Positions 49,981-59,546 are shown, counted from the stretch's first letter. The stretch is DNA of 64,000 bases from Collinsella aerofaciens (GCF_015552075.1 NZ_JADNDZ010000052.1:1-64000); one strand, 5' to 3'. Made by a program: numbers and translations. The notes: generated from the sequence alone by a model not told the origin.

Positions 49981-52731
49981 CTAGGCGTTGCGCTTGGCCT
50001 CGAGCTTGGCCTGAGCGGCAGCCAGGCGCGCGAGGGGCACGCGATAGGGCGAGCAGGACACGTAGTCCACGTCGGCCACGTTAAACAGGCCCTTGATGGA
50101 CTTGGGGTCGCCGCCGTGCTCACCGCACACGCCAAAGTGCATGCCGGGGTTGGTGGCACGACCCTTCTCGACGGCCATGCGCACGAGCTCCAGCACCGCC
50201 GAGTCGATGGTCTCGAAGGGGTTGTCCTTCAAGATCTTCTTGTGCAGGTACAGCGGAATGAACTTGGCCTCGGCATCGTCGCGGGAGAAGCCAAAGGTCG
50301 TCTGGGTAAGGTCGTTGGTGCCAAAGCAGAAGAAGTCGGCGTGCTGTGCGATCTCGTCAGCGACCATGCAGGCGCGCGGCAGCTCGAGCATCGTGCCCAC
50401 GGGAATGTCGAGCTCGACGCCTTCCTCGGCGGAAACCTCGGCGATCACGCGCTCGATGACCTCGCGGGTCTGGACATGCTCGGCCGTGATGGAAACAAGC
50501 GGAACCATGATCTCGGGGCACGGGTCGACGCCTTCCTTGATAAGGCGAGCGGCAGCCGTTGCCACGGCACGGACCTGCATGAGCGGCAGATCACCGAAGA
50601 CGACTGACAGGCGCACGCCGCGCAGGCCGAGCATCGGGTTGGACTCGACCATGCCGTCGATACGGCGCAGGCGGGCACGCAGGGCGGCAAGCTCTTCCTC
50701 GCTGGCGCCGGCGGCTTCCTTCTTGGTGATGGCGACCTCGAGTTCGCGAGGATTGTCCAGGAACTCATGAAGCGGCGGATCGAGCAGGCGAACGACCACA
50801 TCGCGACCGGACATGGTCTTGAACATCGCCAAGAAGTCCTCAGTCTGAACCTTGAGCAGATCGGCCAGGGCCTGCTGCTTCACAGCCTCGTCGTCGGACA
50901 GGATGAAGCTCTGGATAATGTTCTTGCGATCGCCCAGGAACATGTGCTCGGTACGGCACAGACCGATGGCCTCGGCGCCAAACTCGAGCGCGAGCTCGGC
51001 ATCCTCGGGGTTGTCGGCGTTGACGCGCACGTGGTTGGCATGACCGTCGGTCTCGTCCAGACGGATCTCGTCAGCCCAGGACAGGATGGTGTCCAAGTCG
51101 CCAGTGAGCTCGGCCGAAACCAGATCGACGGCGCCGTCGACGACGATGCCCTGAGTGCCGTCGATGGAGATGATGTCACCCTCGTGCAGCACGCGATCGC
51201 TGTCCTCGATACGAACGACCTTCTCGGCAGCGTTGATATGGAAACGCTCGACACCGCAGACACAAGGGGTACCCATGCCACGGGCAATAACGGCGGCGTG
51301 GCTCGTCTTGCCACCATGGCTCGTCAAGATACCCTCGGCGGCGACCATACCCTTCAGGTCGTCAGGGTTGGTCTCCCAGCGGACCAGAATGACCTTATGA
51401 CCCTCGGCAGAACGCGCGACGGCGTCATCGCTCGAGAACACGACCTCGCCCACGGCGGCACCGGGACTGGCGTTAAGGCCGCATGCGAGCGCCTCGTACT
51501 TCTTGGAGGAATCGAACTGCGGGTGCAGGAGCTGGTCGAGCTGCGCGGGATCGATGCGGCTCACGGCCTCCTCACGGGTGATGAGGCCTTCCTCGACCAT
51601 CTCGATAGCGATGCGCAGGGCGGCGGTTGCGGTACGCTTGCCCACTCGGGTCTGGAGCATCCAGAGCTTACCCTGCTCGATGGTGAACTCGATGTCGCAC
51701 ATATCGCGGTAGTGATCCTCAAGCGTCAGGAAGACACGCTCAAGCTCCTCACCTGCGGACTCGAGGCCCGGGGTGGTCTTGAGGTCGGCAATGGGCTCGG
51801 TGTTGCGGATGCCGGCGACGACATCCTCGCCCTGGGCGTTGACCAGAAAGTCGCCGTAGAATTCCTTGGTGCCGTCGGCTGGGTTGCGCGTAAAGGCGAC
51901 GCCGGTCGCCGAGGTCTCGCCCTTATTGCCAAAGGCCATAGCCTGGACGTTGACGGCGGTGCCAAGGTCGTCGGAAATGCCGTGCTGCTTGCGGTAGATG
52001 CAGGCACGCTCGTTCATCCAGCTGCCAAAGACGGCCTGAATGGCAAGGCGCAGCTGGAGCTCCGGATCGTGCGGAAAGACGGGCTTGCCTTCCGCGACCT
52101 CGAGCTCGGGGTACTGGGCGGCCTCGACGTTGTCGGAGAAAATGCACTTGAAGGTCTCGACGAGCTCCTGCAGGTCCTCGGCCGAAAGCTCAGAATCGAC
52201 GCGAACGCCGGCGACCAGGCGAGCCTGGGTCAGGGCATTCTCGAACAAGTCGGCATCGACACCCATGACGACGTTGGAGAACATCTGGATAAAGCGACGA
52301 TAGCTGTCCCAGGCAAAGCGCGGGTTCTGCGTCTGGGCGATAAGGCCCTGAACGGACTCGTCGTTGAGGCCCAAGTTGAGGACCGTGTCCATCATGCCGG
52401 GCATTGAAAACGGAGCGCCCGAGCGCACCGAGACGAGCAGCGGGTCACGGGCATCGCCGAGCTTCTTGCCGCAGCGAGCCTCGAGGTCGGCCTCGGCGGC
52501 AACGATCTCGTCGAGCGCGCCTTCGGGCCAGACGTTGCCGGCACCGGAGTACTCGACGCAGGTCTGGCAGGTAATGGTAAAGCCACCGGGAACCGGCAGG
52601 CCGATACGGCTCATCTCGGCAAGGTTAGCGCCTTTGCCGCCAAGTACGAAGTTCATAGACTTGTCGCCCTCAGTGACACAGGTGCCCTGGGCATCGGTTC
52701 CAAAACGGTAAACCCTCTTGCAATCGCTCAC
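49981..52731 (-). CDS. ppdK: Pyruvate, phosphate dikinase
   Basis: Interconverts PEP + AMP + PPi with pyruvate + ATP + Pi; in anaerobes it serves glycolysis or gluconeogenesis. The 916-aa product has an N-terminal ATP-grasp domain (GGKGANLAEMSRIGLPVPGG), the swivelling phosphohistidine domain GGKTSHAAVIARGMGTPCVCG (~455-475) and a C-terminal PEP/pyruvate barrel with GVCGEHGGD carrying the catalytic Cys. The start is GTG. Its dedicated regulator ppsR lies upstream on the same strand. Three phased GGTAAA repeats and a 106-bp inverted-repeat element occupy the gap between them. Confidence 0.97.
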   Translation of the reverse strand: MSDCKRVYRFGTDAQGTCVTEGDKSMNFVLGGKGANLAEMSRIGLPVPGGFTITCQTCVEYSGAGNVWPEGALDEIVAAEADLEARCGKKLGDARDPLLVSVRSGAPFSMPGMMDTVLNLGLNDESVQGLIAQTQNPRFAWDSYRRFIQMFSNVVMGVDADLFENALTQARLVAGVRVDSELSAEDLQELVETFKCIFSDNVEAAQYPELEVAEGKPVFPHDPELQLRLAIQAVFGSWMNERACIYRKQHGISDDLGTAVNVQAMAFGNKGETSATGVAFTRNPADGTKEFYGDFLVNAQGEDVVAGIRNTEPIADLKTTPGLESAGEELERVFLTLEDHYRDMCDIEFTIEQGKLWMLQTRVGKRTATAALRIAIEMVEEGLITREEAVSRIDPAQLDQLLHPQFDSSKKYEALACGLNASPGAAVGEVVFSSDDAVARSAEGHKVILVRWETNPDDLKGMVAAEGILTSHGGKTSHAAVIARGMGTPCVCGVERFHINAAEKVVRIEDSDRVLHEGDIISIDGTQGIVVDGAVDLVSAELTGDLDTILSWADEIRLDETDGHANHVRVNADNPEDAELALEFGAEAIGLCRTEHMFLGDRKNIIQSFILSDDEAVKQQALADLLKVQTEDFLAMFKTMSGRDVVVRLLDPPLHEFLDNPRELEVAITKKEAAGASEEELAALRARLRRIDGMVESNPMLGLRGVRLSVVFGDLPLMQVRAVATAAARLIKEGVDPCPEIMVPLVSITAEHVQTREVIERVIAEVSAEEGVELDIPVGTMLELPRACMVADEIAQHADFFCFGTNDLTQTTFGFSRDDAEAKFIPLYLHKKILKDNPFETIDSAVLELVRMAVEKGRATNPGMHFGVCGEHGGDPKSIKGLFNVADVDYVSCSPYRVPLARLAAAQAKLEAKRNA

Positions 52732-52853
52732 GATACTTCCCCTTCCATGCGATCTCGCGCACGACCGTGGTAACGAATCGGCCCGCCGGATGCGGGCCGT
52801 GAGGGAACTATACGGCGGGTTTTGAATGGGCTTGAGCAGAGGATACGCGGTTT

Positions 52854-52893
52854 GGTAAACGTGCTAAAACTAGCGGTAAACGGTAGGTAAAGG
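52854..52893. promoter_or_regulatory. Helically phased repeats upstream of ppdK
   Basis: GGTAAACG at 52854 and 52875 and GGTAAAGG at 52886 are direct repeats spaced 21 and 11 bp, i.e. two and one helical turns, followed by a GGTTACC. They lie 123-162 nt upstream of ppdK. They may be an operator or enhancer for a regulator of carbon metabolism; identity unknown. Confidence 0.4.
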
Positions 52894-52971
52894 TGGTTAC
52901 CTTATGAAGATACCACTACAAGAAATTAGCAGGTCAGATGCGATGTTTTTGCTAAATCGCTTTACCATAAG

Positions 52972-53077
52972 TAGCTAATTTGGGACGGGGCTTTTTTAGC
53001 TACCCCGGCTGAGGTCGCGAAGTTTTTGACCGATTGCCGACGGGGGTAGCTAAAAAAGCCCCGTCCCAAATTAGCTA
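52972..53077. repeat. Perfect 35-bp inverted repeat pair (REP/MITE-like)
   Basis: Arms 52972-53006 and 53043-53077 are exact reverse complements over 35 bp, separated by 36 bp. Each arm begins TAGCTAATTTGGGACGGGGC and has TAGCTAA/TTAGCTA ends of its own. The right arm supplies the ppsR stop codon. It could act as a two-way terminator or be a small mobile REP doublet. No target duplication is evident. Confidence 0.85.
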
Positions 53078-53950
53078 TTTTTGTTGGTCTCGGCGGGCGG
53101 TACGGCGGGCACGGGCTTCCCGGATTTCCTCCAAGTGACTAATGATCTCGGCAGCGCTTTCCTCGATGGCCTTGCCGTCGGTGCGCACTACAAAGCAACC
53201 CAGACGCTTCATGAGGGCACGGGCTTCCTCGAGCTCACTGCGCACGCTCTCGGGCTCGGCGTAGGAGCCGGCAACGGCGCGGGCGTAGTCATCGCCCAGG
53301 CGGCTATCACGGATCTCGGAAATCACATCGACAGTCGATATCAGGCCGAACAGGCGCATCGGGTCGACCTCGTAAATCGACTTGGGCGGCTCCATGCCGT
53401 GCGCCAGCGGAACGTTTGCGACCTTGTAGCCCTGATAGGCCAGATACATCGAAAGCGGCGTCTTAGACGTGCGCGACACACCCAGTAACACGATATCGGC
53501 GTCCGACAGATCGTCGCAACCGCGTCCGTCATCGTGCTCGACAAAATACTCCATGGCCTCGATGCGATGGAAATAGCGGTCGTCGGTCTTGTGGATCACG
53601 CCGGCCACGCCCTTGGGCGGCACACCGATGAGCGACGACAGCACGGCAAGCGTCGGGCCGATCAGGTCGACCGAGCGAATGTGCAGCATGCCCAAGTAGT
53701 CGAGCACGCGAGCACGAAGCGCCGGATCGACGATGGTATGGAACACGGCGATATCACGATGGTCGGCATCGACTCGCGGGCCCACAAACGACTTGACCTG
53801 CTCCACCGAGGTCACCTTAGACAGACGTAAAACACGAAAAGCCCCTTCATCAAATTGCCCGGACGCCGCAAGCACCACCTCACAAGCGGTATCACCGAGC
53901 GAGTCGGAGATAACGATAACGGTGGGACGAGCGGTGACCGGGCAATCCAT
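53075..53950 (-). CDS. ppsR: Pyruvate, phosphate dikinase regulatory protein (kinase/phosphotransferase)
   Basis: DUF299-family bifunctional enzyme that phosphorylates PPDK with ADP and reverses this with Pi, controlling PPDK activity. The 291-aa product has the P-loop VSRTSKTPLSMYLAYQGYKVANVPL (~155-175) and HKTDDRYFHRIEAMEYF. It lies 343 nt upstream of its probable target ppdK. Its TAG stop falls in the outer edge of the 35-bp repeat arm, so the gene's 3' end may have been shaped by that element. Confidence 0.94.
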   Translation of the reverse strand: MDCPVTARPTVIVISDSLGDTACEVVLAASGQFDEGAFRVLRLSKVTSVEQVKSFVGPRVDADHRDIAVFHTIVDPALRARVLDYLGMLHIRSVDLIGPTLAVLSSLIGVPPKGVAGVIHKTDDRYFHRIEAMEYFVEHDDGRGCDDLSDADIVLLGVSRTSKTPLSMYLAYQGYKVANVPLAHGMEPPKSIYEVDPMRLFGLISTVDVISEIRDSRLGDDYARAVAGSYAEPESVRSELEEARALMKRLGCFVVRTDGKAIEESAAEIISHLEEIREARARRTARRDQQK

Positions 53951-53984
53951 GCGGGGCTCCTTTTGCGCTTATGCGCAGGCTAGC

Positions 53985-56081
53985 TTACTTTTTGCGGGCA
54001 AGCTCACCGATGTTGGCGATGCCGGAGAAAACAGCCTCGAAGCGGTTAAGCAGCTTAAGGCGATTATCGCGGAGCTGCTCGTCCTTGTCCATGACCATGA
54101 CCTCGTCGAAGAAACGGTCGATGGGCGCGCGCAGGGCGGCCAGGGCGGCAAACGCGGCAGGGTAATCCTCGGCAGCAAGGGCGGCGTCGACGGCGGTCTG
54201 GGCGGCCTCGGAGGCGTCGGCAAGCGCAAGCTCGACCTCGCCCATCAGGGCGCGGTCGTACTCCACGCCCAGCTCGGGCTTGGAGATATGCGCGGCGCGG
54301 GCGTAGGCAGTCGCCAGGTTGTCGAAGGTCTCGGCGTCGTTCTTGCGGGCCTCGTCGAGGGCGGCGCAGCGGGCGAAGAAGACCGACGGGGCAATAATGT
54401 GCACCGCGGAAACGGCGGCAACGGTGTCGGCCGGGATCTTCTCATCGCGAGCCATGCTCACCAGACGGCCGTGGAAGAAGTCACGGACCTGCTGGGCGAC
54501 CTCGGCGGCGTCAAACTCAATGCCCTGCTCGCTATAGAGCTCGAGCGCAAAGTCGATGAGCGACGTGGGGTCGATCGGCAGACGGTCGCGCAGGATGTTG
54601 ATGATGCCGATGGCGGCACGACGCAGCGCGTACGGGTCGGAAGAGCCGGTCGGGGGCTCGCCGATGGCAAAAATACCGGCAATGGTATCGAGCTTGTCGG
54701 CGCAGGCCACGATGCAGCCAGCGGTACCCTCGGGCAGCTCGTCGCCGGCGAAGCGGGGACGATAGTGATCGCGAATGGCGTGGGCGACCTCGTCGTTCTC
54801 CCCCATCGCGATGGCGTAGTAACCGCCCATCACGCCCTGCTGGCTCGTGAACTCGACGACGGCGTTGGACACCAGGTCGGCCTTGCACAGGTGAGCGGCG
54901 CGGCCGGCATCGGCGGCCAGGTGGGCACCCAGGTGAGCCTCGCGGGCAATAGCGAGCGCGAGCTGCTCAATACGCTCGGACTTGGCGAGCACGCTGCCGA
55001 GCTTCTCCTGGAAGGCGACCTTGGCCAGACGCTCGCGGAACTCGTCGAGGGAGATCTTCAGATCCTCCTCGTAGAAGAACTTGGCGTCATCCAGGCGGGC
55101 GCGCACAACGCGCTCGTTGCCGTCGATCACGCGCTCGGCGTTCTCGGGCTTGCTGTTGGAGACAATCACGAACTCACGCGTCAGCTTGCCCTCGCCGTCA
55201 TAAATCGGGAAGTAGCGCTGGTTGGTGAGCATAGACTCGCAGATGATCTCGTGCGGGACCTTGAGGAACTCCTCATCGAAGGTACCGACGAGCACCGTCG
55301 GCCACTCGCAGAGGTTGATGACCTCCTCGAAGACCTTCTTGGGCGTATCGACGTGGCAGCCAGGACGGGCAGCCTCGACCTCGGCGATTCCGGCAAGGAT
55401 GGCCTCGCGACGGCGCTCGGCAGAGAGCACGCCGGCGTCCTCGAGCACCTGCTCGTAAACAGCGGGGCTGGCGACCACATGGTCACCGGGGCCAAGCACG
55501 CGATGGCCGCGCGTGGTATTGCCGCTCGTCACGTCAGCAAAGGACACGGGCACGACATCCTCGCCCAAAAGGCAGCAGATCCAGCGGACCGGACGCACGA
55601 ACGTGGCGTGCTGGTGACCCCAGCGCTGAGAGCGGTAATTGGGCCACTGCAGGCCGGCGATGGTCTTCTCGCACAGGGCCGTCAGAATCGGGGTGGCCGG
55701 GGCGGAAGGGATGTTCTTCTCGGCAAAGACGTACTCACGGCCGTCGGTGTCCTCGCGACGGACCAGGTCCTCGGCAGCCACACCGCACTTGCGGGCGAAG
55801 CCCTGGGCGGCTTTGGTGGCGTTTCCGTCGGCGTCGAAGGCGATGTTGGCCGCGGGGCCACGCTTAACCTCGTGAACCTCATCGGTCGCGGTGGCGACGT
55901 CGGCAACGAGCGCAGCCAGGCGACGCGGGCTCGAGATCACGCGGACCTCGCCGTGGGCCAGACCGGCCTCGTCGAGACCCTTGGCAATCATGGTGCCAAG
56001 CTGCTTGACGGCATTGTTCAGCGGTGCAGAGGGCATTTCCTCCGTACCGATCTCAAACAGGAAATCCTTAGCGTCTGCCAT
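53985..56081 (-). CDS. glyS: Glycyl-tRNA synthetase beta subunit
   Basis: Large subunit of the alpha2-beta2 GlyRS that binds tRNA-Gly. The 698-aa product starts FLFEIGTEEMPSAPL, has RVISSPRRLAALV and the HD-like domain YEQVLEDAGV-downstream regions, and ends in an anticodon-binding DALR domain (~590-690). It lies 3 nt after glyQ and 34 nt before ppsR. Length is normal for the family. Confidence 0.96.
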   Translation of the reverse strand: MADAKDFLFEIGTEEMPSAPLNNAVKQLGTMIAKGLDEAGLAHGEVRVISSPRRLAALVADVATATDEVHEVKRGPAANIAFDADGNATKAAQGFARKCGVAAEDLVRREDTDGREYVFAEKNIPSAPATPILTALCEKTIAGLQWPNYRSQRWGHQHATFVRPVRWICCLLGEDVVPVSFADVTSGNTTRGHRVLGPGDHVVASPAVYEQVLEDAGVLSAERRREAILAGIAEVEAARPGCHVDTPKKVFEEVINLCEWPTVLVGTFDEEFLKVPHEIICESMLTNQRYFPIYDGEGKLTREFVIVSNSKPENAERVIDGNERVVRARLDDAKFFYEEDLKISLDEFRERLAKVAFQEKLGSVLAKSERIEQLALAIAREAHLGAHLAADAGRAAHLCKADLVSNAVVEFTSQQGVMGGYYAIAMGENDEVAHAIRDHYRPRFAGDELPEGTAGCIVACADKLDTIAGIFAIGEPPTGSSDPYALRRAAIGIINILRDRLPIDPTSLIDFALELYSEQGIEFDAAEVAQQVRDFFHGRLVSMARDEKIPADTVAAVSAVHIIAPSVFFARCAALDEARKNDAETFDNLATAYARAAHISKPELGVEYDRALMGEVELALADASEAAQTAVDAALAAEDYPAAFAALAALRAPIDRFFDEVMVMDKDEQLRDNRLKLLNRFEAVFSGIANIGELARKK

Positions 56082-56084
56082 GGC

Positions 56085-56996
56085 TTACGCCACCTCGCCT
56101 TCCTGGTCGGCATTCTCGTTGACTCCAGCGACCTCGGCCATGTAGGCCTCGCAGCACGCCTTGGCGACGGCGCGGACGCGCAGAATGTAGTTGGCGCGCT
56201 CGACTGCGGACAGCGCGCCACGGGCATCGAGCAGATTGAAAGCGTGGCTGCACTTCATGACGCAGTCGTATGCGGGCAGCGGCAGCTTGCGCTCCAGGCA
56301 GGAGTGGCACTCGGCCTCGTAGTCGTCAAACTTCTGACGCATCATCTCGACGTTGGCGACCTCAAAGTTATAGGCACTGAACTCGCGCTCGTTCTCGAGG
56401 AACACGTCGCCGTAGGTCATGGGCGTGCCGTCGGGCAGGTAGCTCCACACCAGGTCGTAGACCGAGTTGACGCCCTGAGCGTACATGGCGATACGCTCCA
56501 GGCCATAGGTGATCTCGACGGGCACGGGGTCGACCTCGATACCGCCCACCTGCTGGAAGTACGTAAACTGCGTGACCTCCATGCCGTTGAGCCAGACCTC
56601 CCAGCCAAGGCCCCAGGCGCCGAGCGTCGGGCTCTCCCAGTCGTCCTCGACAAAGCGGACGTCATGGTCGTTGGGATCCAGGCCAATGGCGGCAAGAGAC
56701 CCCAGGTAGAGCTCCTGGGCGTTAACCGGCGAGGGCTTGATGAGCACCTGGAACTGATAGTAGTGCTGCATGCGGTTGGGGTTCTCGCCGTAGCGGCCGT
56801 CGGCGGGACGGCGGCAGGGCTGCGCATAGCAGGTGCGCCACTCGGCGGGACCGAGCGAGCGCAGCGTGGTCGCGGTGTGGAAGGTACCGGCACCGACCTC
56901 GGAGTCATAGGGCTGCATAATGACGCAGCCCTGCTCGCCCCAGTACTGCTGGAGACGCAGGATGATGTCTTGGAAGGAAAGCGATGAAGCGTTCAT
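56085..56996 (-). CDS. glyQ: Glycyl-tRNA synthetase alpha subunit
   Basis: Catalytic subunit of two-subunit GlyRS. The 303-aa product starts [19 protein letters not shown], has [21 protein letters not shown] and AYVQPCRRP-like block [19 protein letters not shown]. It lies after lepB and before glyS, with TATAGT as a probable -10 upstream. The two-subunit enzyme, rather than the single-chain glyRS, is a useful phylogenetic marker. Confidence 0.96.
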   Translation of the reverse strand: MNASSLSFQDIILRLQQYWGEQGCVIMQPYDSEVGAGTFHTATTLRSLGPAEWRTCYAQPCRRPADGRYGENPNRMQHYYQFQVLIKPSPVNAQELYLGSLAAIGLDPNDHDVRFVEDDWESPTLGAWGLGWEVWLNGMEVTQFTYFQQVGGIEVDPVPVEITYGLERIAMYAQGVNSVYDLVWSYLPDGTPMTYGDVFLENEREFSAYNFEVANVEMMRQKFDDYEAECHSCLERKLPLPAYDCVMKCSHAFNLLDARGALSAVERANYILRVRAVAKACCEAYMAEVAGVNENADQEGEVA

Positions 56997-57042
56997 GCCT
57001 CTAATATCCCCTCGTCGAAACGATTACACGGTTAGGTACTGT

Positions 57043-57048
57043 ACTATA
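57043..57048 (-). promoter_or_regulatory. Possible -10 of glyQ-glyS
   Basis: TATAGT on the minus strand lies 47 nt before glyQ, just past the end of lepB. There is no convincing -35. Confidence 0.4.
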
Positions 57049-57055
57049 GCGGTTT

Positions 57056-57619
57056 TTAGTCGATAGCGCCGATACGGTTGAGCGGCCAGTAGCGAACAAG
57101 CGCCACGGCGATCAGGTCCGAACGGTCGACCGGGCCAAAGTAGCGGGAGTCGGCAGAGTTCTCGCGGTTGTCGCCCATCACCCACACGCACCCGTCAGGG
57201 ACGGTGTAAGGATAGCTCACCTGAGCAGCGGGCGCCTGGACCGAAAGCGGCCAGCTCATGCCGGTCGTATAGTCTTCATCGAGCGCCTGGCCGTCGACGA
57301 CCACGTGTCCGTCCTGAAGGTCGACCGTCTGGCCGGCCGTGGCAATAACTCGCTTGACGAGAACATCGTGCTCGGAGGTGCCATCGGGGTTGTGGAATAC
57401 CACAATATCGCCCTGTTTGACGGGCTGACCGAGCTCGAGGCTCACCTTTTGCGCCAGAATCTGATCGCCAATCTCGATCGTAGACTCCATGGAGCCGGTA
57501 GGCACCACAAAGGGTTCAACCACAAACGAGCGAATCAAAAAGGTGGCGACGAGCGCAATCGCGACGACCACGATCCACTCAAAGGCACCCTTTAGCACGG
57601 AATGCTGCGATGGAACCAT
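57056..57619 (-). CDS. lepB: Signal peptidase I
   Basis: Membrane serine protease removing Sec/Tat signal peptides. The 187-aa product has one helix (~9-30), the catalytic Ser in PTGSMESTI (~43), the general-base Lys in DVLVKRVIATAGQ (~85), and GDNRENSADSRYFGPV. The ATG of MVPSQHS has GAGGAG upstream; a longer upstream open frame overlaps trmD and is not used. It follows trmD by 2 nt. Confidence 0.95.
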   Translation of the reverse strand: MVPSQHSVLKGAFEWIVVVAIALVATFLIRSFVVEPFVVPTGSMESTIEIGDQILAQKVSLELGQPVKQGDIVVFHNPDGTSEHDVLVKRVIATAGQTVDLQDGHVVVDGQALDEDYTTGMSWPLSVQAPAAQVSYPYTVPDGCVWVMGDNRENSADSRYFGPVDRSDLIAVALVRYWPLNRIGAID

Positions 57620-57621
57620 TC

Positions 57622-58380
57622 TCACTCCTCGCTTAGCGAATACGACGCGTCCAAAATCTCTTGCGCGTACGCGCGCTCCTCGGGCGTGAGCCGTGCCGTC
57701 TCGATCAGATCGGGACGCCAGCGGCAGGTGCGCTCGATAGCGTTCTTGCGACGCCAAGCATCGACCTTGGCGTGGTCGCCGCTCACGAGCACCGGAGGCA
57801 CGCCCTCGCCGTTGAACTCGGCCGGACGGGTGTACTGCGCGTACTCGAGCAGTCCTCCGTCCTCGGCAGTCGAAAACGACTCGTCCACGTTGCTCATCTC
57901 GTCACCAAGGGCGCCGGGAATCAGACGCACGACGGCGTCGGCAACGACCATAGCGGGAAGCTCGCCGCCCGTAAGCACGTAGTCGCCGATCGACAAGCGC
58001 TCATCGGCATACGCATACGCGCGCTCGTCGACGCCCTCATAGCGACTGCACACAAACAGCAGGCGCTCGCTTTTGAGCAGGCGCTCGGCCACATGCTGCG
58101 TAAAGGGCTCGCCGCAGGGCGTAAAGAACACAACCGTGGGCTTGGGACCTTCGGAGCTAATAGCCTCGATGGCCTCGGCGATGGGCTCGACCTTCATGAG
58201 CATGCCCTGCCCGCCGCCGTACGGCTCGTCATCGACGGTGCGATGACGGTCGTGCGTCCAGTCGCGCAGGTTATACGCCTTAAAATCAAAAAGGCCGGCC
58301 TTGCGGGCGCGGCCCAAAATCGATGTGGACATAACGGGCTCAAACATCTCGGGAAAGACCGAAAGGGTCTCGATCAGCAT
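57622..58380 (-). CDS. trmD: tRNA (guanine37-N1)-methyltransferase
   Basis: SPOUT-family enzyme making m1G37 to prevent frameshifting. The 252-aa product has the knot region CSRYEGVDERA and SIGDYVLTGGELPAMVVADAVVRLIPG, which bind SAM, and GEGVPPVLVSGDH. It lies 10 nt after rimM in the rpsP-khpA-rimM-trmD order. Confidence 0.97.
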   Translation of the reverse strand: MLIETLSVFPEMFEPVMSTSILGRARKAGLFDFKAYNLRDWTHDRHRTVDDEPYGGGQGMLMKVEPIAEAIEAISSEGPKPTVVFFTPCGEPFTQHVAERLLKSERLLFVCSRYEGVDERAYAYADERLSIGDYVLTGGELPAMVVADAVVRLIPGALGDEMSNVDESFSTAEDGGLLEYAQYTRPAEFNGEGVPPVLVSGDHAKVDAWRRKNAIERTCRWRPDLIETARLTPEERAYAQEILDASYSLSEE

Positions 58381-58390
58381 GTTGTCCTCC

Positions 58391-58912
58391 CTACTTGTCC
58401 ATATCGATCAAGCCGTCCATAACGTGGACGGAAATTGTTCCTGTGTCGGGAAGATCGAGCACAACCTGCTCGATCACGGGAATCAGCACCTCGCCGTACC
58501 GATCGCCCTCGACAACCCAAACATCGTTGGCGGGCGTCGACATAATCTCGACAATCGTGCCGAGCGAGCCAAAGCGCTCATCGACCACCTCGCGACCCAT
58601 CAGGTCGGTATAGGCGGCGTCGAGTGAATCGAGCTCAAAATCGTCACGATTTGCCAGCACATAGCATCCCGTGATGCCCTCGGCGGCCGTCAAGTCATCA
58701 ATGCCCTCAAACGCGACCAGATCGCCATCGCCCGTATCGTTAACGGATGCGACCGTGCAAAAGCGGTCGCGCTTGAGTGCCGGCGGCGTCAAGGCGACGC
58801 GCATACCCGGCTCCAATACAGAAGGAAGCCCCCGCAGCGGCTGCGCGAGGACCTCCCCCTTCCTTCCGTGCGGCTTGACCACACGGGCGATGTTTTTGTA
58901 CTGGGACCTCAA
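58391..58912 (-). CDS. rimM: Ribosome maturation factor RimM
   Basis: 16S processing factor that binds S19 in the 30S head. The 173-aa product has an N-terminal RimM barrel (ARVVKPHGRKGEVLAQPL) and a PRC-barrel C-terminus (DLMGREVVDERFGSLGTI, EVLIPVIEQVVLDL). The start is probably TTG, since no ATG or GTG is suitably placed, with TAGGA nearby upstream. It follows khpA by 4 nt. Confidence 0.93.
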   Translation of the reverse strand: MRSQYKNIARVVKPHGRKGEVLAQPLRGLPSVLEPGMRVALTPPALKRDRFCTVASVNDTGDGDLVAFEGIDDLTAAEGITGCYVLANRDDFELDSLDAAYTDLMGREVVDERFGSLGTIVEIMSTPANDVWVVEGDRYGEVLIPVIEQVVLDLPDTGTISVHVMDGLIDMDK

Positions 58913-58916
58913 GGTC

Positions 58917-59201
58917 CTAGCCCAGAACCTCTACCTCGACTGCAGTGTCGAGGCGAGCGGCCAGTGCACGGGCGAGCGTGCGAATGGCCTTGATGGTACG
59001 GCCACGACGGCCGATGACCTTAGCGACGTCATCCTCGGCAACCGAAACCTCAATAGTAGAGGCGTCTTCGCCATCGATGACCTCAAGGCTCACGGAATCC
59101 GGGTCGTCGACGATCTGAACAACGAGATATTCGACGAGATCGGCGATGCGATCTGAGAGCATTGCCTCACCCTCGAGCTGTGCAGCGTCAACCTCAGGCA
59201 C
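58917..59201 (-). CDS. khpA: KH-domain RNA-binding protein KhpA
   Basis: Small KH-domain RNA chaperone that pairs with KhpB/Jag in Gram-positive bacteria. The 94-aa product has an N-terminal helix, EVIDGEDASTIEVSVAEDDVAKVIGRRGRTIKAIRTLA with the GRRG loop (~64-67), then the closing segment. It lies 3 nt after rpsP, its standard position. It was formerly annotated YlqC/UPF0109. Confidence 0.94.
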   Translation of the reverse strand: MPEVDAAQLEGEAMLSDRIADLVEYLVVQIVDDPDSVSLEVIDGEDASTIEVSVAEDDVAKVIGRRGRTIKAIRTLARALAARLDTAVEVEVLG

Positions 59202-59204
59202 GAT

Positions 59205-59546
59205 TTACTCCTCGGCGCCCTCAGCGGCCTCAGCGGCAGCCTTAGCGGCCTCGGCCTCTTTGGCGAGCTGCTTCTTGGACTTCTTGACGACGGTCTCGGT
59301 CTTCTCGCCCTCGTTGGCGGCCTTGACCAGAGCGACGACAGCGTCGGTGAGCTGAGCGCCCTTGGCCTGCCAGTCGGCGATCTTCTCGAGATCGAGGTTG
59401 ATGGTCTTGGGGGCGGTCATCGGGTTGTAGCGGCCAACCTCCTCGATGATACGACCGTCACGCGGGGCGCGGGAATCGGCGACGACGACACGGTAGTACG
59501 GACGCTTCTTAGCGCCGTGACGAGCAAGGCGAATCTTGACTGCCAA
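59205..59546 (-). CDS. rpsP: 30S ribosomal protein S16
   Basis: Small-subunit assembly protein. The 113-aa product has the core (M)[25 protein letters not shown]...IEEVGRYNP and an extended Ala/Lys/Glu-rich C-terminal tail (~85-113), longer than the 82-aa Escherichia coli protein. The TTG start has GGAGG 8 nt upstream; the frame stays open for 12 unconserved codons before it. It heads the rpsP-khpA-rimM-trmD-lepB operon. Confidence 0.95.
   Translation of the reverse strand: MAVKIRLARHGAKKRPYYRVVVADSRAPRDGRIIEEVGRYNPMTAPKTINLDLEKIADWQAKGAQLTDAVVALVKAANEGEKTETVVKKSKKQLAKEAEAAKAAAEAAEGAEE

Noticed and set aside
50767-52407. 546-codon open frame antisense to ppdK
   Set aside because: Shadow of ppdK with no recognisable domain.
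53733-56987. 1084-codon open frame on the plus strand opposite glyS and glyQ
   Set aside because: It is the mirror of two clearly conserved minus-strand genes. Long antisense frames are expected in GC-rich DNA, and no start signal or family was recognised.
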